Origin: Clostridiales bacterium
GTDB taxonomy: Bacteria > Bacillota > Clostridia > Lachnospirales > WQUN01
Reading direction: 5' to 3'
Assembly: GCA_031269415.1 (NCBI GenBank)
Contig: JAISZF010000285.1
Location: forward strand, 1-33,924
Length of the DNA: 33,924 nt
A program made the translations under genes and the position numbers. Positions within the stretch are counted from its first letter, which is position 1, and each line of letters starts with the position of its first letter. Positions 1-6,815 of the stretch are shown piece after piece. The notes under the pieces are model-generated. The model was not told the origin of the DNA. It saw only the letters and a list, made by a program, of their open reading frames with translations, and ran no database searches.

Positions 1-438
1 CATGGAACCCAGCCCTCTATGATATTTGGAACCGTGAGTCATGGGGCCGCGGTGCTGGCCGTAGCGCTTGATCGCCCCTTGGAAGCCCTTGCCTTTGGAA
101 ACGCCGCTGACGTCCACGCGATCGCCGGGGGAGAATATATCGGCCTTGATCTCGTCGCCCACGTTATAGTTGGCGGCGTCGTCCAGCCGGAACTCCTTCA
201 GTATCTTGCGCGGCGTAATATTGGCTTTGCTAAAATGGCCCTTCATGGGTTTGTTCACCGATTTGGGCCTAACCTCACCGAAACCCACCTGAACGGCATT
301 ATACCCGTCGTTTTCAACCGTCTTCTTCTGAACCACGACATTCGGCTCGGCTTCCAGCACTGTAACCGGAATCAGCTCGCCCTTGTCGCTGAAGATTTGT
401 GTCATTCCTAATTTTTTGGCAACAATCGCCTTTTTCAT
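1..438 (-). CDS. rplC: 50S ribosomal protein L3 (partial, 3' end outside the window)
   Basis: Large-subunit ribosomal protein L3, which binds 23S rRNA near the peptidyl transferase centre. The reverse strand reads from ATG at 438 with the typical L3 N-terminus (MKKAIVAKKLGMTQIF), then VTVLEAEPN, VQVGFGE, and the conserved GKGFQGAIKRYG and HRGPMTHGSKYHR stretch, and runs off the window at base 1 after about 146 of roughly 210 residues. A strong AAAGGAGG site lies just upstream (443-450). It follows rpsJ after 81 nt, the universal order at the head of the S10 operon (rpsJ-rplC-rplD), so the rest of the operon should lie to the left. Family assignment is certain by motif. Confidence 0.96.
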   Translation of the reverse strand, partial: MKKAIVAKKLGMTQIFSDKGELIPVTVLEAEPNVVVQKKTVENDGYNAVQVGFGEVRPKSVNKPMKGHFSKANITPRKILKEFRLDDAANYNVGDEIKADIFSPGDRVDVSGVSKGKGFQGAIKRYGQHRGPMTHGSKYHRGLGSM

Positions 439-519
439 AAATCCTCCTTTTAATACAGCGGATTGCCGGCTCTATTAACGCCCGGCAGTCATACTATCGC
501 GTTATAAAATACGCGGGAG

Positions 520-831
520 TTAAATAATCTTGAGCATTATATCCACGCCGTCGGGCAGATCCAGCCTTGAAAGCGCGTCAGCCGTCCGCTGAGTGGGCAT
601 AATAATATCGATCAGCCGCTTATGGGTACGCATTTCAAACTGCTCTCTCGAATCTTTGTACTTATGGACAGCGCGCAAGATAGTGACCACCTCTGTCTTA
701 GTGGGCAGGGGAATAGGCCCGGAAACCTTGGCGCCGGTACGTTTGGCAGTTTCAATGATTTGCGTTACAGACCGATCGATAAGCTTATGGTCATACGCTT
801 TCAGGGTTATCCTGATTTTTTGGTTAGGCAT
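520..831 (-). CDS. rpsJ: 30S ribosomal protein S10
   Basis: Small-subunit protein S10, also the NusE antitermination factor. The 103-residue product (MPNQKIRITLKAYDHKLID..., KRTGAKVSGPIPLPTK, FEMRTHKRLIDI, LPDGVDI) matches the normal family length and all hallmark blocks. The ATG at 831 is preferred over an in-frame TTG at 840: the GGAGG at 843-847 is 11 nt from the ATG but only 2 nt from the TTG. It is the first gene of the S10 operon, transcribed leftward from the promoter at 1022-1050 through a leader of about 180 nt. Confidence 0.97.
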   Translation of the reverse strand: MPNQKIRITLKAYDHKLIDRSVTQIIETAKRTGAKVSGPIPLPTKTEVVTILRAVHKYKDSREQFEMRTHKRLIDIIMPTQRTADALSRLDLPDGVDIMLKII

Positions 832-1021
832 GAATGTCAAAACCTCCTTTTGCCTTTTACTTTAACGCGGGCGCAAAAATACCGCATATGGCGTCAGCGC
901 CATTGCGGCGTGCTTACCGTACAACTTGACCGGGCGTATCATACAGCGTAAAACTCTTCCCAATCCTTTGTAAACAGTATTCTCTGTCGCCTCGCCCGCC
1001 GCTTACCGTCATAACTTGGGT

Positions 1022-1050
1022 ATTATACAATAAAAGTTATTGGAACGCAA
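1022..1050 (-). promoter_or_regulatory. Sigma-A promoter of the S10 operon
   Basis: On the reverse strand TTGCGT (1045-1050) and TATAAT (1022-1027) are separated by exactly 17 nt. It points at rpsJ and implies a leader of roughly 180 nt in which no ORF was seen. The -35 box lies just inside the distance of the thpR remnant's stop codon at 1037-1039. Confidence 0.75.
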
Positions 1051-1400
1051 GTTTTTTGTTGAAATATTCTGATATTCTTTGTAAGCGCGGACCAAAGGTC
1101 AAGAGACAGCCGCGATCGACCTCTTCACCGAACGGTTCTATCCGCCAAGGCGTCGCGTCCGTGGCAACCTGGCGGCCAAGCGTGATATGCTGGCTGTATC
1201 GGCGCTTTTCGAGGGCGAATCCCGCTTGACGCAGGTTGACGCGGAGTGTCCGCTGAACGTTCAGCAACCGCGGCGCGGCTTTGCAACCCGCCCACCACAA
1301 GTCGCCGCGAAAGTTGCCGATTTGCTCTATAGTCACGAAAAACTCGTTGGGCGCGTATGTAGTGCCGGTCATAAAATGCTTTATTGTGGCATCTACGCCA
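1037..1400 (-). pseudogene. thpR: RNA 2',3'-cyclic phosphodiesterase (2'-5' RNA ligase family), C-terminal remnant
   Basis: The reverse strand encodes FFVTIEQIGNFRGD, LWWAGCKAAPRLLNVQRTLR, LRQAGFALEKR and the second catalytic HxTx motif HITLGR, followed by the C-terminal strands. This is the second half of the ThpR/LigT fold. Family members are about 180-190 residues and need two HxTx motifs. Here the N-terminal half, with the first motif, is missing and is replaced by the antitoxin promoter region. The reading frame stays open to about 1465, but residues upstream of about 1400 have no family resemblance and no ribosome binding site. I infer a non-functional fragment cut when the toxin-antitoxin segment arrived or moved. 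The 5' boundary is approximate. Confidence 0.7.
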
Positions 1401-1403
1401 TTG

Positions 1404-1443
1404 TTGACGTTATGTGTATATCGGTAGTATACTATACACATAA
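1404..1443 (+). promoter_or_regulatory. Promoter and palindromic operator of the antitoxin gene
   Basis: TTGACG (1404-1409) and TATACT (1428-1433) are spaced 18 nt apart. A perfect 11-bp inverted repeat (TTATGTGTATA at 1410-1420 and TATACACATAA at 1433-1443) brackets the spacer and -10 box. This is the usual layout for autorepression by a RelB-type antitoxin. The arms are seen directly; the repressor assignment is inference. Confidence 0.7.
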
Positions 1444-1458
1444 AAGGAGATGGTTGTA

Positions 1459-1770
1459 ATGGCAATCAGTAGAATCTCTGTCAACATTGACGAAGACGTA
1501 AAACAAAACGCGCAGCGAATATTTAGCGAAATTGGTCTGGACATGACCACCGCTATAGATTCGTTTCTGCGGACGGTTGTGCGCGAGGAGCGTATTCCTT
1601 ATGATCTCCGGACGGAACGGGCTTACCGCGAATCCGTTCATCAGGCGTATATCAATGACGAATTGGATAAATCCTTGCTGGAGGCCGCCGACGCTAACAC
1701 TGAATGGACATCGCGCGATGAGATGAAGGAACGGCTGGCGAGACGACGCGAGGCAAGAAGTCATGCATAG
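1459..1770 (+). CDS. RelB/DinJ-family antitoxin
   Basis: A 103-residue protein with an N-terminal ribbon-helix-helix (AISRISVNIDEDVKQNAQRIFSEIGLDMTTAIDSFLRTVVRE written in two parts: ISRISVNIDEDVKQNAQRIF and GLDMTTAIDSFLRTVV), typical of RelB/DinJ antitoxins, then a charged toxin-wrapping tail. The ATG at 1459 is chosen over one at 1450 because AAAGGAGA ends at 1450. Its stop overlaps the start of the toxin remnant by 8 nt (1763-1770), the normal antitoxin-toxin overlap. The antitoxin itself shows no damage, although its partner is broken. It may now act only as a DNA-binding regulator or as an anti-toxin against related systems. Confidence 0.85.
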   Translation: MAISRISVNIDEDVKQNAQRIFSEIGLDMTTAIDSFLRTVVREERIPYDLRTERAYRESVHQAYINDELDKSLLEAADANTEWTSRDEMKERLARRREARSHA

Positions 1771-2005
1771 GCTGAAATTTCTTCCGGCCGCCGGCCTTGA
1801 TATGCTGGAAGCGTAGGCTTATTTAGGCGAGTTTAGTTCTCGCGCCGCTGATAAGCTGGCGTTAGCGTTGGAACAAAAGGCGGACGCCCTCATTGACAAT
1901 CCGTTGATATATAAGGTCTATGAGGCAAGACCGTACATGAAAGAGTTTGACCGATTTTTTAAACGGATTCAGTTACTCCGGCCGGAAAAGGGCGAAATAT
2001 TCTGA
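1763..2005 (+). pseudogene. RelE/ParE-family toxin, broken
   Basis: From ATG 1763 the frame reads MHRLKFLPAAGLDMLEA, then an in-frame TAG at 1814-1816, then AYLGEFSSRAADKLALALEQ, ALIDNPLIYKVYEARPYM and a second stop (TGA 2003-2005). The start, the ADKL helix and the NPLIYKVYE block match RelE/ParE ribonuclease toxins of about 95-100 residues. The expected C-terminal strands with catalytic residues (the YLVFYxVD region) are not recognisable. The same frame stays open after the TGA to a TAA at 2102-2104, encoding a segment I do not recognise. I infer an inactive toxin; stop-codon readthrough is unlikely but cannot be excluded from sequence alone. Confidence 0.7.
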
Positions 2006-2107
2006 TATTATTTGCGCGATGTCAAGCCGTCGCTCTCCCAAGCGGCGCGGTTCGAGGTTAACGGATACGCCGATCTATTTGGTAAAGGCAGGTCTCTCGT
2101 ATAATCG

Positions 2108-2139
2108 TTGACATCCCGGCGGTCAAATGATAACGTTAT
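2108..2139 (+). promoter_or_regulatory. Promoter with palindrome for the hydrolase-IclR-epimerase operon
   Basis: A perfect TTGACA -35 (2108-2113), 17-nt spacer and TAACGT -10 (2131-2136) preceded by an extended TG. The 10-bp palindrome ATAACGTTAT (2130-2139) overlaps the -10. It could be an IclR or CcpA-like operator; TGATAACGTTATTA fits the cre consensus at 12 of 14 positions. Predicted start of transcription is near 2143, so an in-frame TTG at 2108 cannot be the gene start. Confidence 0.55.
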
Positions 2140-2167
2140 TATCGAAAATTTGTCAATGGAGGCGCTT

Positions 2168-3655
2168 ATGGAAAGAGTTACGCCCGCTTCCGCCGGGGTA
2201 TCGCCGCGGGCTGTTTTAGGCATGCTGGACGCGTTGCGCCGCGCCGGGGTGGAAACGCACAGTTTCATGCTTACGCGGCGCGGCAAGGTGTGCGCCGAAG
2301 GCTGGTGGAAGCCGTTCGCCCCGGAATACAAGCATATAATGTTCTCATTCAGCAAGAGTTTTACATCAACCGCCATCGGCTTTGCCGAGCAGGAAGGGCT
2401 TCTGTCGCTGGACGAAAAACTCGCGGATATATTCGCGGACGCGCTGCCGGAAAACCCCGGCGAGAATCTGAGGAAAGCTGAAATCAAACATCTCCTGACC
2501 ATGACCTGCGGGCATGAGGTAAAGACGGACGTCTTGTCTCCGACCGATAATATGGCCGCGGATTTCATGGCGCGGCCGTTTGTGTATGAGCCGGGAACAC
2601 ACTTCTCTTACAACACCGCCGGAACGAATATGCTCTGCGATATCCTCAAACGCAAGATCGGCAAAAACCTGACAGAATTTTTAAAACCCAGGCTGTTTGA
2701 ACCGCTCGGCATGTCTGACGATATCGGCTGTTTTACCCTGCCCGGCGGCATAGAAGCCGGCGGCTTCGGATACAGCATACGGACGGAAGACATGGCAAGG
2801 TTTATAGAATTTGTCGCCAACAAAGGCAAACTCGGCGAAAAACAGCTTTTAAACGCCGACTGGTTTGATCGCGCCACGGCCAAACAGGTTGAAAACGGCG
2901 ACGGTACGACTGATTGGGGCGTAGGGTACGGCTATCAGTTCTGGCGCTGCAAGCCGGAGGGCGTTTATCGCGGCGACGGTGCTTACGGGCAGTATGGCAT
3001 TGTGTTTCCAGCGTATGACGCGACGCTGGTCATAACGTCCGCCGAGCTGATTATGCAGGATTGCCTGGACGCCGTCTGGACGCATCTGCTGCCCGGCTTT
3101 AACGATTTTCCCGTAACCGGAGAGGAAGAAGCGGAGCAAGAGCTGTCTTACCGGCTGAAACACTTATCGCTTCCGGTTATGCCGGGTTTTCAACTGACAG
3201 AGGCGCGGGACGCATTAAACGGAAGCGTTTTTATTCCGGATAAGCAATACCACAGTTTTACGACCATTATTGGCGGAGCGGGCTGTGTGGCGACAAGATA
3301 TCCTGTGCCTTTGGACGATTTCCTCAAGTCCATCTCATTTATTTTTAAGGACGGCAAGGGATATTTGGAATGCCGGCAAAACAGCGGCGTTTACGCCTTA
3401 GATCTGGGGCTTCAAGGCGACTACGCGGTAACGGATGTCAACGGTGTTCCCTTTGCCGTTAACTCGTGCTGGCGTTCGGATAAAAAATTAGAGGTCTTAA
3501 TCCGCAACCTGAACGCGGCATCGGGCAGACGGGCGGATTTTGAGTTTGAGGAGAATAAACTGAAGCTTAATTTGGATTGGACGCCGCCCATTGGCCCCGG
3601 GTTAGCGGGCACGGACTATACCGAGGTTACTTTTTCAAAAATGAAAGCTGGCTGA
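2168..3655 (+). CDS. Serine hydrolase of the beta-lactamase (class C / EstB-like) family
   Basis: A 495-residue protein with no signal peptide, so probably cytoplasmic. The catalytic SxxK motif is S60-F-S-K63 (in MFSFSKSFTSTAIGF), and the second motif is Y148-N-T in THFSYNTAGTNML. A GxGYQFW and GDGAYGQYG segment later stands where the third motif lies. The last 150 residues form an extra domain like those of family VIII esterases. ATG 2168 is chosen because GGAGG (2158-2162) is 5 nt upstream; the longer open frame includes promoter DNA. It is followed by iclR after one base. In this operon an esterase or amidase that releases a sugar or acid is plausible; a true antibiotic beta-lactamase is less likely given the missing signal peptide. 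Confidence 0.85.
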   Translation: MERVTPASAGVSPRAVLGMLDALRRAGVETHSFMLTRRGKVCAEGWWKPFAPEYKHIMFSFSKSFTSTAIGFAEQEGLLSLDEKLADIFADALPENPGENLRKAEIKHLLTMTCGHEVKTDVLSPTDNMAADFMARPFVYEPGTHFSYNTAGTNMLCDILKRKIGKNLTEFLKPRLFEPLGMSDDIGCFTLPGGIEAGGFGYSIRTEDMARFIEFVANKGKLGEKQLLNADWFDRATAKQVENGDGTTDWGVGYGYQFWRCKPEGVYRGDGAYGQYGIVFPAYDATLVITSAELIMQDCLDAVWTHLLPGFNDFPVTGEEEAEQELSYRLKHLSLPVMPGFQLTEARDALNGSVFIPDKQYHSFTTIIGGAGCVATRYPVPLDDFLKSISFIFKDGKGYLECRQNSGVYALDLGLQGDYAVTDVNGVPFAVNSCWRSDKKLEVLIRNLNAASGRRADFEFEENKLKLNLDWTPPIGPGLAGTDYTEVTFSKMKAG

Positions 3656-3656
3656 C

Positions 3657-4421
3657 ATGGAACAGTCCTTACAGTTAATCGAGCGCGTGTTCGCGGTGCT
3701 GGAATATTTGTCGGGCGCGCGCGAGGCTAAAGGGCCCTCGGAGATCGCCTCGTTCCTGAGCCTGCCTAAAAGCACGGTTCACCGGCTGCTCTCCTCCATG
3801 CTGAATCTGGGATATGTTGAGAAAACCGGTTCCGGTACATATCGTATAGGGGTTAAGCTGGTCGGGATTGTAAGCAATCACATCAACAGCCTGGAACTGC
3901 GGACGGAAGCGCGCCCCGTGCTGACGGATCTGCGGGCCGAACTGGGGCTGGCGGTCTATTTGGGCATACTGGACGGCTTTGAGGTCGTTTATGTGGAGAA
4001 GCTCGACATCGAACGCAATCTGCGAATATATACGCAGATTGGCTTGCGGGTGCCCGCCTACTGTTCTTCCTTGGGGAAGTGCCTGCTGTCGTGCCTATCC
4101 GGGAATGAACTGGGGTATCTTTTGCAAAATAACCGCTTGCGCCGGTTTACGCAAAATACGATAACGGATCCCGCTGAATTAAAAACCTGCCTGCGCCGGG
4201 TAAGAACGCGGGGATGGGCGATGGATAACTCGGAGTATATTCCGAGGAGCCGGTGTATCGGCGCGCCGGTATATGACTACCGCGGGGAAATGATAGCCGC
4301 GGTCAGCGCCAGCGGCCCGGAATCGCTGCTTTCCGACGAGAGGACAGAAAGCGTCGCGGACGCTGTGGTTCGCGCGGGGAAGGAGATCTCTAGGCGGCTG
4401 TGCTTTCAAGAGAATGGATAG
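3657..4421 (+). CDS. IclR-family transcriptional regulator
   Basis: A 254-residue protein. Residues 3-65 form the IclR winged helix (SLQLIERVFAVLEYLS, PSEIASFLSLPKSTVHRLLS, LGYVEKTGSGTYRIG). Residues 70-248 are the IclR effector-binding GAF-like domain (LRTEARPVLTDLRAELG, VVYVEKLD, PAYCSSLGKCLLS, GCIGAPV-like core RCIGAPVYDY). The start codon is one base after the stop of the hydrolase, so the genes are translationally coupled. IclR proteins usually control a neighbouring catabolic operon in response to a small acid or sugar. The likely target is the palindromic promoter at 2108-2139. Confidence 0.92.
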   Translation: MEQSLQLIERVFAVLEYLSGAREAKGPSEIASFLSLPKSTVHRLLSSMLNLGYVEKTGSGTYRIGVKLVGIVSNHINSLELRTEARPVLTDLRAELGLAVYLGILDGFEVVYVEKLDIERNLRIYTQIGLRVPAYCSSLGKCLLSCLSGNELGYLLQNNRLRRFTQNTITDPAELKTCLRRVRTRGWAMDNSEYIPRSRCIGAPVYDYRGEMIAAVSASGPESLLSDERTESVADAVVRAGKEISRRLCFQENG

Positions 4422-4433
4422 AAAGGAGCGGGT

Positions 4434-5318
4434 ATGGAATTATTTACTGTAAAGAATGAAAACCTCAGCGTCCGCGTTTCGCCGCTGGGCGCGGAGATGC
4501 AGTCCATTAAGGGAAAAGACGGCCGCGAATATCTATGGTACGGCGATCCGGCTTTTTGGAACCGCAGGGCGATCAATCTATTTCCTTATATAGCCCGTTT
4601 AACCGCGGGGAAATACAGCTTCGAGGGCAAAGAATACCCCATGACGATCCACGGGTTTCTGCCTGAATCAGTTTTAAATGTGGAATCGCGGAACGATACG
4701 GAAATATGTTTCCTGCTGACAGACAACGAGGAAACCCGCGCCATATATCCCTTCAACTTTGAATTGCGCGTAGGATACGCTTTATCCGGGAATACGATTC
4801 ATATCCGGTTCGATGTCCGCAACACGGGCGGCTGCCCTATGCACTTCGGCATAGGCGGGCATCCGGGGTTTCTCGCGCCTATGGAAGACGGATTGACGTT
4901 TACGGACTATGTTCTGGAATTTGACCGGCCGTGCAAGCCCCTGCGCGCAGGATTCTCGGAAAGATGCTTTGTGGACGAGGAAAAAACCGAAGAATATCCC
5001 CTGACGGACGGGCGGATCATTCCGCTTAGGCATAATCTATTCGATCACGACGCAATTGTCCTGAGGGGAACGAGCGGAACCGTAACCCTAAAAAGCGCCA
5101 AGGGAACCAAGAGTGTGACCGTGCGTTACCCCGACATGCCCTATGTGGGGTTTTGGCACACCGTGAAAAAGGAAGCGCCGTATGTGTGCGTGGAACCATG
5201 GTCCTCCCTGCCGTCCCGCGACGGGATTGTAGAGGATATAAGCAGACAGGATAACCTGATCCATCTGCCCGCGGGCGAACAGTACGTTAATAACTGGTCG
5301 ATAGAGATCAATCAGTAA
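4434..5318 (+). CDS. Aldose 1-epimerase family protein (GalM/LacX-like)
   Basis: A 294-residue mutarotase-fold protein that should interconvert anomers of an aldose or hexose phosphate. Visible family features are the N-terminal VSPLGAEMQSIKGKDGREYL, WNRRAINLFPYIARL, IHGFLPE with H73, the GGHPGF motif with H143, and the catalytic Glu region VCVEPWSSLPSRDG near residue 257. The length and the LacX-type N-terminus match the bacterial LacX subgroup better than classical GalM (about 340 residues). RBS AAAGGAG precedes ATG 4434, 12 nt after iclR. It ends at a strong terminator. Confidence 0.9.
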   Translation: MELFTVKNENLSVRVSPLGAEMQSIKGKDGREYLWYGDPAFWNRRAINLFPYIARLTAGKYSFEGKEYPMTIHGFLPESVLNVESRNDTEICFLLTDNEETRAIYPFNFELRVGYALSGNTIHIRFDVRNTGGCPMHFGIGGHPGFLAPMEDGLTFTDYVLEFDRPCKPLRAGFSERCFVDEEKTEEYPLTDGRIIPLRHNLFDHDAIVLRGTSGTVTLKSAKGTKSVTVRYPDMPYVGFWHTVKKEAPYVCVEPWSSLPSRDGIVEDISRQDNLIHLPAGEQYVNNWSIEINQ

Positions 5319-5321
5319 AAT

Positions 5322-5355
5322 AAGGCGGGGAACCGTTTGGGTTCCCTGCCTTTTA
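5322..5355. terminator. Bidirectional intrinsic terminator
   Basis: A 13-bp stem with one G-U pair (AAGGCGGGGAACC at 5322-5334, its partner at 5339-5351) and a 4-nt loop. T-rich DNA follows on the plus side and A-rich DNA precedes. It sits between the convergent epimerase and aldehyde dehydrogenase genes and can serve both. Confidence 0.85.
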
Positions 5356-5358
5356 TTA

Positions 5359-6795
5359 TTAAGCGAATATATTTTTAAGCACTATAGTTTTCAACTTAGT
5401 AACTTCGTCAAACGTAGACATAACGCCTTCCGTGCCAATACCCGAGTATTTATACCCGCCGAACGGCATTTCAAAGCTGCGGAAGAAACTGGCGCCGTTT
5501 ATAACCACGCCGCCGCATTCCAACTCAGCCGCCGCTTTAAAAGCAGTCTTCATGTCGGCGGTGAATATACATCCGCACAGCCCGAAAATGGACTGATTCG
5601 CAATCTCTATCGCTTCTTCGACTGTATCGAAGCCTATAATCGGAACGACCGGCCCGAAGATCTCCATATCAATCGCGACATCGGCGGTTTTCGGCACATC
5701 CGCGATAACCGTGGGTTCATAGAACGCGCCGTTACGCTTGCCGCCCAATACTATTTTGCCGCCCTGCTCCACAGTCTGGTTCACCTGCCGCTCGACCTCA
5801 ATGGCGGCTTTCTCGCTGATCAAGCAGCCCAATTGCGTATCGTCGTCCGAGGGATCGCCCAATTTTATCTTTTTTATACGAGCGACGGCTTTTTCGGTAA
5901 ACACTTCTTTCAGGCTGTTATGTACGATGAAACGCTTTGAGGCGCAGCAGACCTGGCCGGTATTGTACATGCGGCCCCAGATCAATTCCTCCACCGCCAA
6001 ATCCACGTCCGCGTCCGCGCAGACAATAAACGCGTCGTTGCCGCCCAGTTCCAGAGAAATATGCGCCAGATGGCCAGCCGCGTTCTTCGCGGTCTCAATA
6101 CCCACCGAGGTGGATCCGGTAAAGGTTATGGCGTGAACGCCGGGATGACCGCACAGCCAACCGCCCACCGTAGCGCCGCGCCCGGTCACGATCTGTACCG
6201 CGCCGTCGGGCACGCCGGCTTTGACCAGAAGTTCCGTCAAGATACACAGCGTTAACGGATTGTCAGTGGAAGGCTTTACAATTGCGGCGTTTCCCGCCAT
6301 TAAAGCCGGGGCGACCTTTTGATCAAACAGGTCGCAGGGAAAATTGAACGGAATAACGCACGCCACGACGCCCACAGGTTCGCGCCGGGTAATCAGCATA
6401 TGATTCTCCTGATTCTTTTCAATCCCGTTCGGAATGACCTCGCCGTATAAATGCTTGGCTTTCTCCACGAACGCCTTGAATGAGATGGGGATATTAGCGA
6501 TCTCTCCCCTCGCCTCAGTAATGGGTTTCCCTGTTTCCTGCGAAAGGGTTTGCGCCAAACGCTCTTTGTTCTCCTCGACCAGACCGATGAACGCTTCAAT
6601 GATCTCGCCGCGCTTATAAACCGGATAGGCGGCCCATACCTTCTGCCCCGCCTTCGCGTATTCGACTGCTTTGTTAATATCCTCTTCCGTGGCCGCCGGC
6701 ACGGTGTCGATCAGTTTGCCGTTTGCCGGATTTATTACATCTATGGTCCCGCCATCGGACGCCTCCGCCGCAAGCCCGTTTATAATCATTTTCAT
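5359..6795 (-). CDS. NAD(P)-dependent aldehyde dehydrogenase
   Basis: A 478-residue ALDH superfamily enzyme that oxidises an aldehyde to an acid. Visible: the N-terminal VINPANGKLIDTVP, nucleotide-binding VIPFNFP and VKPS (K174), the FTGS loop, general base E249 in LELGGND, nucleophile C283 in NTGQVCCASKR, the EIFGPVVP motif and the C-terminal MPFGGYKYSGIG. The family resembles succinate-semialdehyde or lactaldehyde dehydrogenases, but substrate cannot be read from sequence. The start is ATG 6795 or 6789; the RBS is weak (GGAC about 14 nt upstream). It is 20 nt downstream of the FIST gene on the same strand, so the two probably form one operon. Confidence 0.93.
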   Translation of the reverse strand: MKMIINGLAAEASDGGTIDVINPANGKLIDTVPAATEEDINKAVEYAKAGQKVWAAYPVYKRGEIIEAFIGLVEENKERLAQTLSQETGKPITEARGEIANIPISFKAFVEKAKHLYGEVIPNGIEKNQENHMLITRREPVGVVACVIPFNFPCDLFDQKVAPALMAGNAAIVKPSTDNPLTLCILTELLVKAGVPDGAVQIVTGRGATVGGWLCGHPGVHAITFTGSTSVGIETAKNAAGHLAHISLELGGNDAFIVCADADVDLAVEELIWGRMYNTGQVCCASKRFIVHNSLKEVFTEKAVARIKKIKLGDPSDDDTQLGCLISEKAAIEVERQVNQTVEQGGKIVLGGKRNGAFYEPTVIADVPKTADVAIDMEIFGPVVPIIGFDTVEEAIEIANQSIFGLCGCIFTADMKTAFKAAAELECGGVVINGASFFRSFEMPFGGYKYSGIGTEGVMSTFDEVTKLKTIVLKNIFA

Positions 6796-6815
6796 AGTTG
6801 ATCAGCCGTCCTTTT

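Noticed and set aside
19..411. Open frame of 130 codons on the plus strand
   Set aside because: It is the antisense shadow of rplC, whose protein is unmistakable on the reverse strand.
1763..2104. Alternative genetic code or selenocysteine/pyrrolysine readthrough in the toxin
   Set aside because: No other gene in the window shows in-frame TAG or TGA and many genes use both as stops; decay of a toxin is simpler.
2108..2167. Extended start of the serine hydrolase
   Set aside because: The TTG at 2108 is part of a perfect -35 box; a GGAGG site supports ATG 2168.
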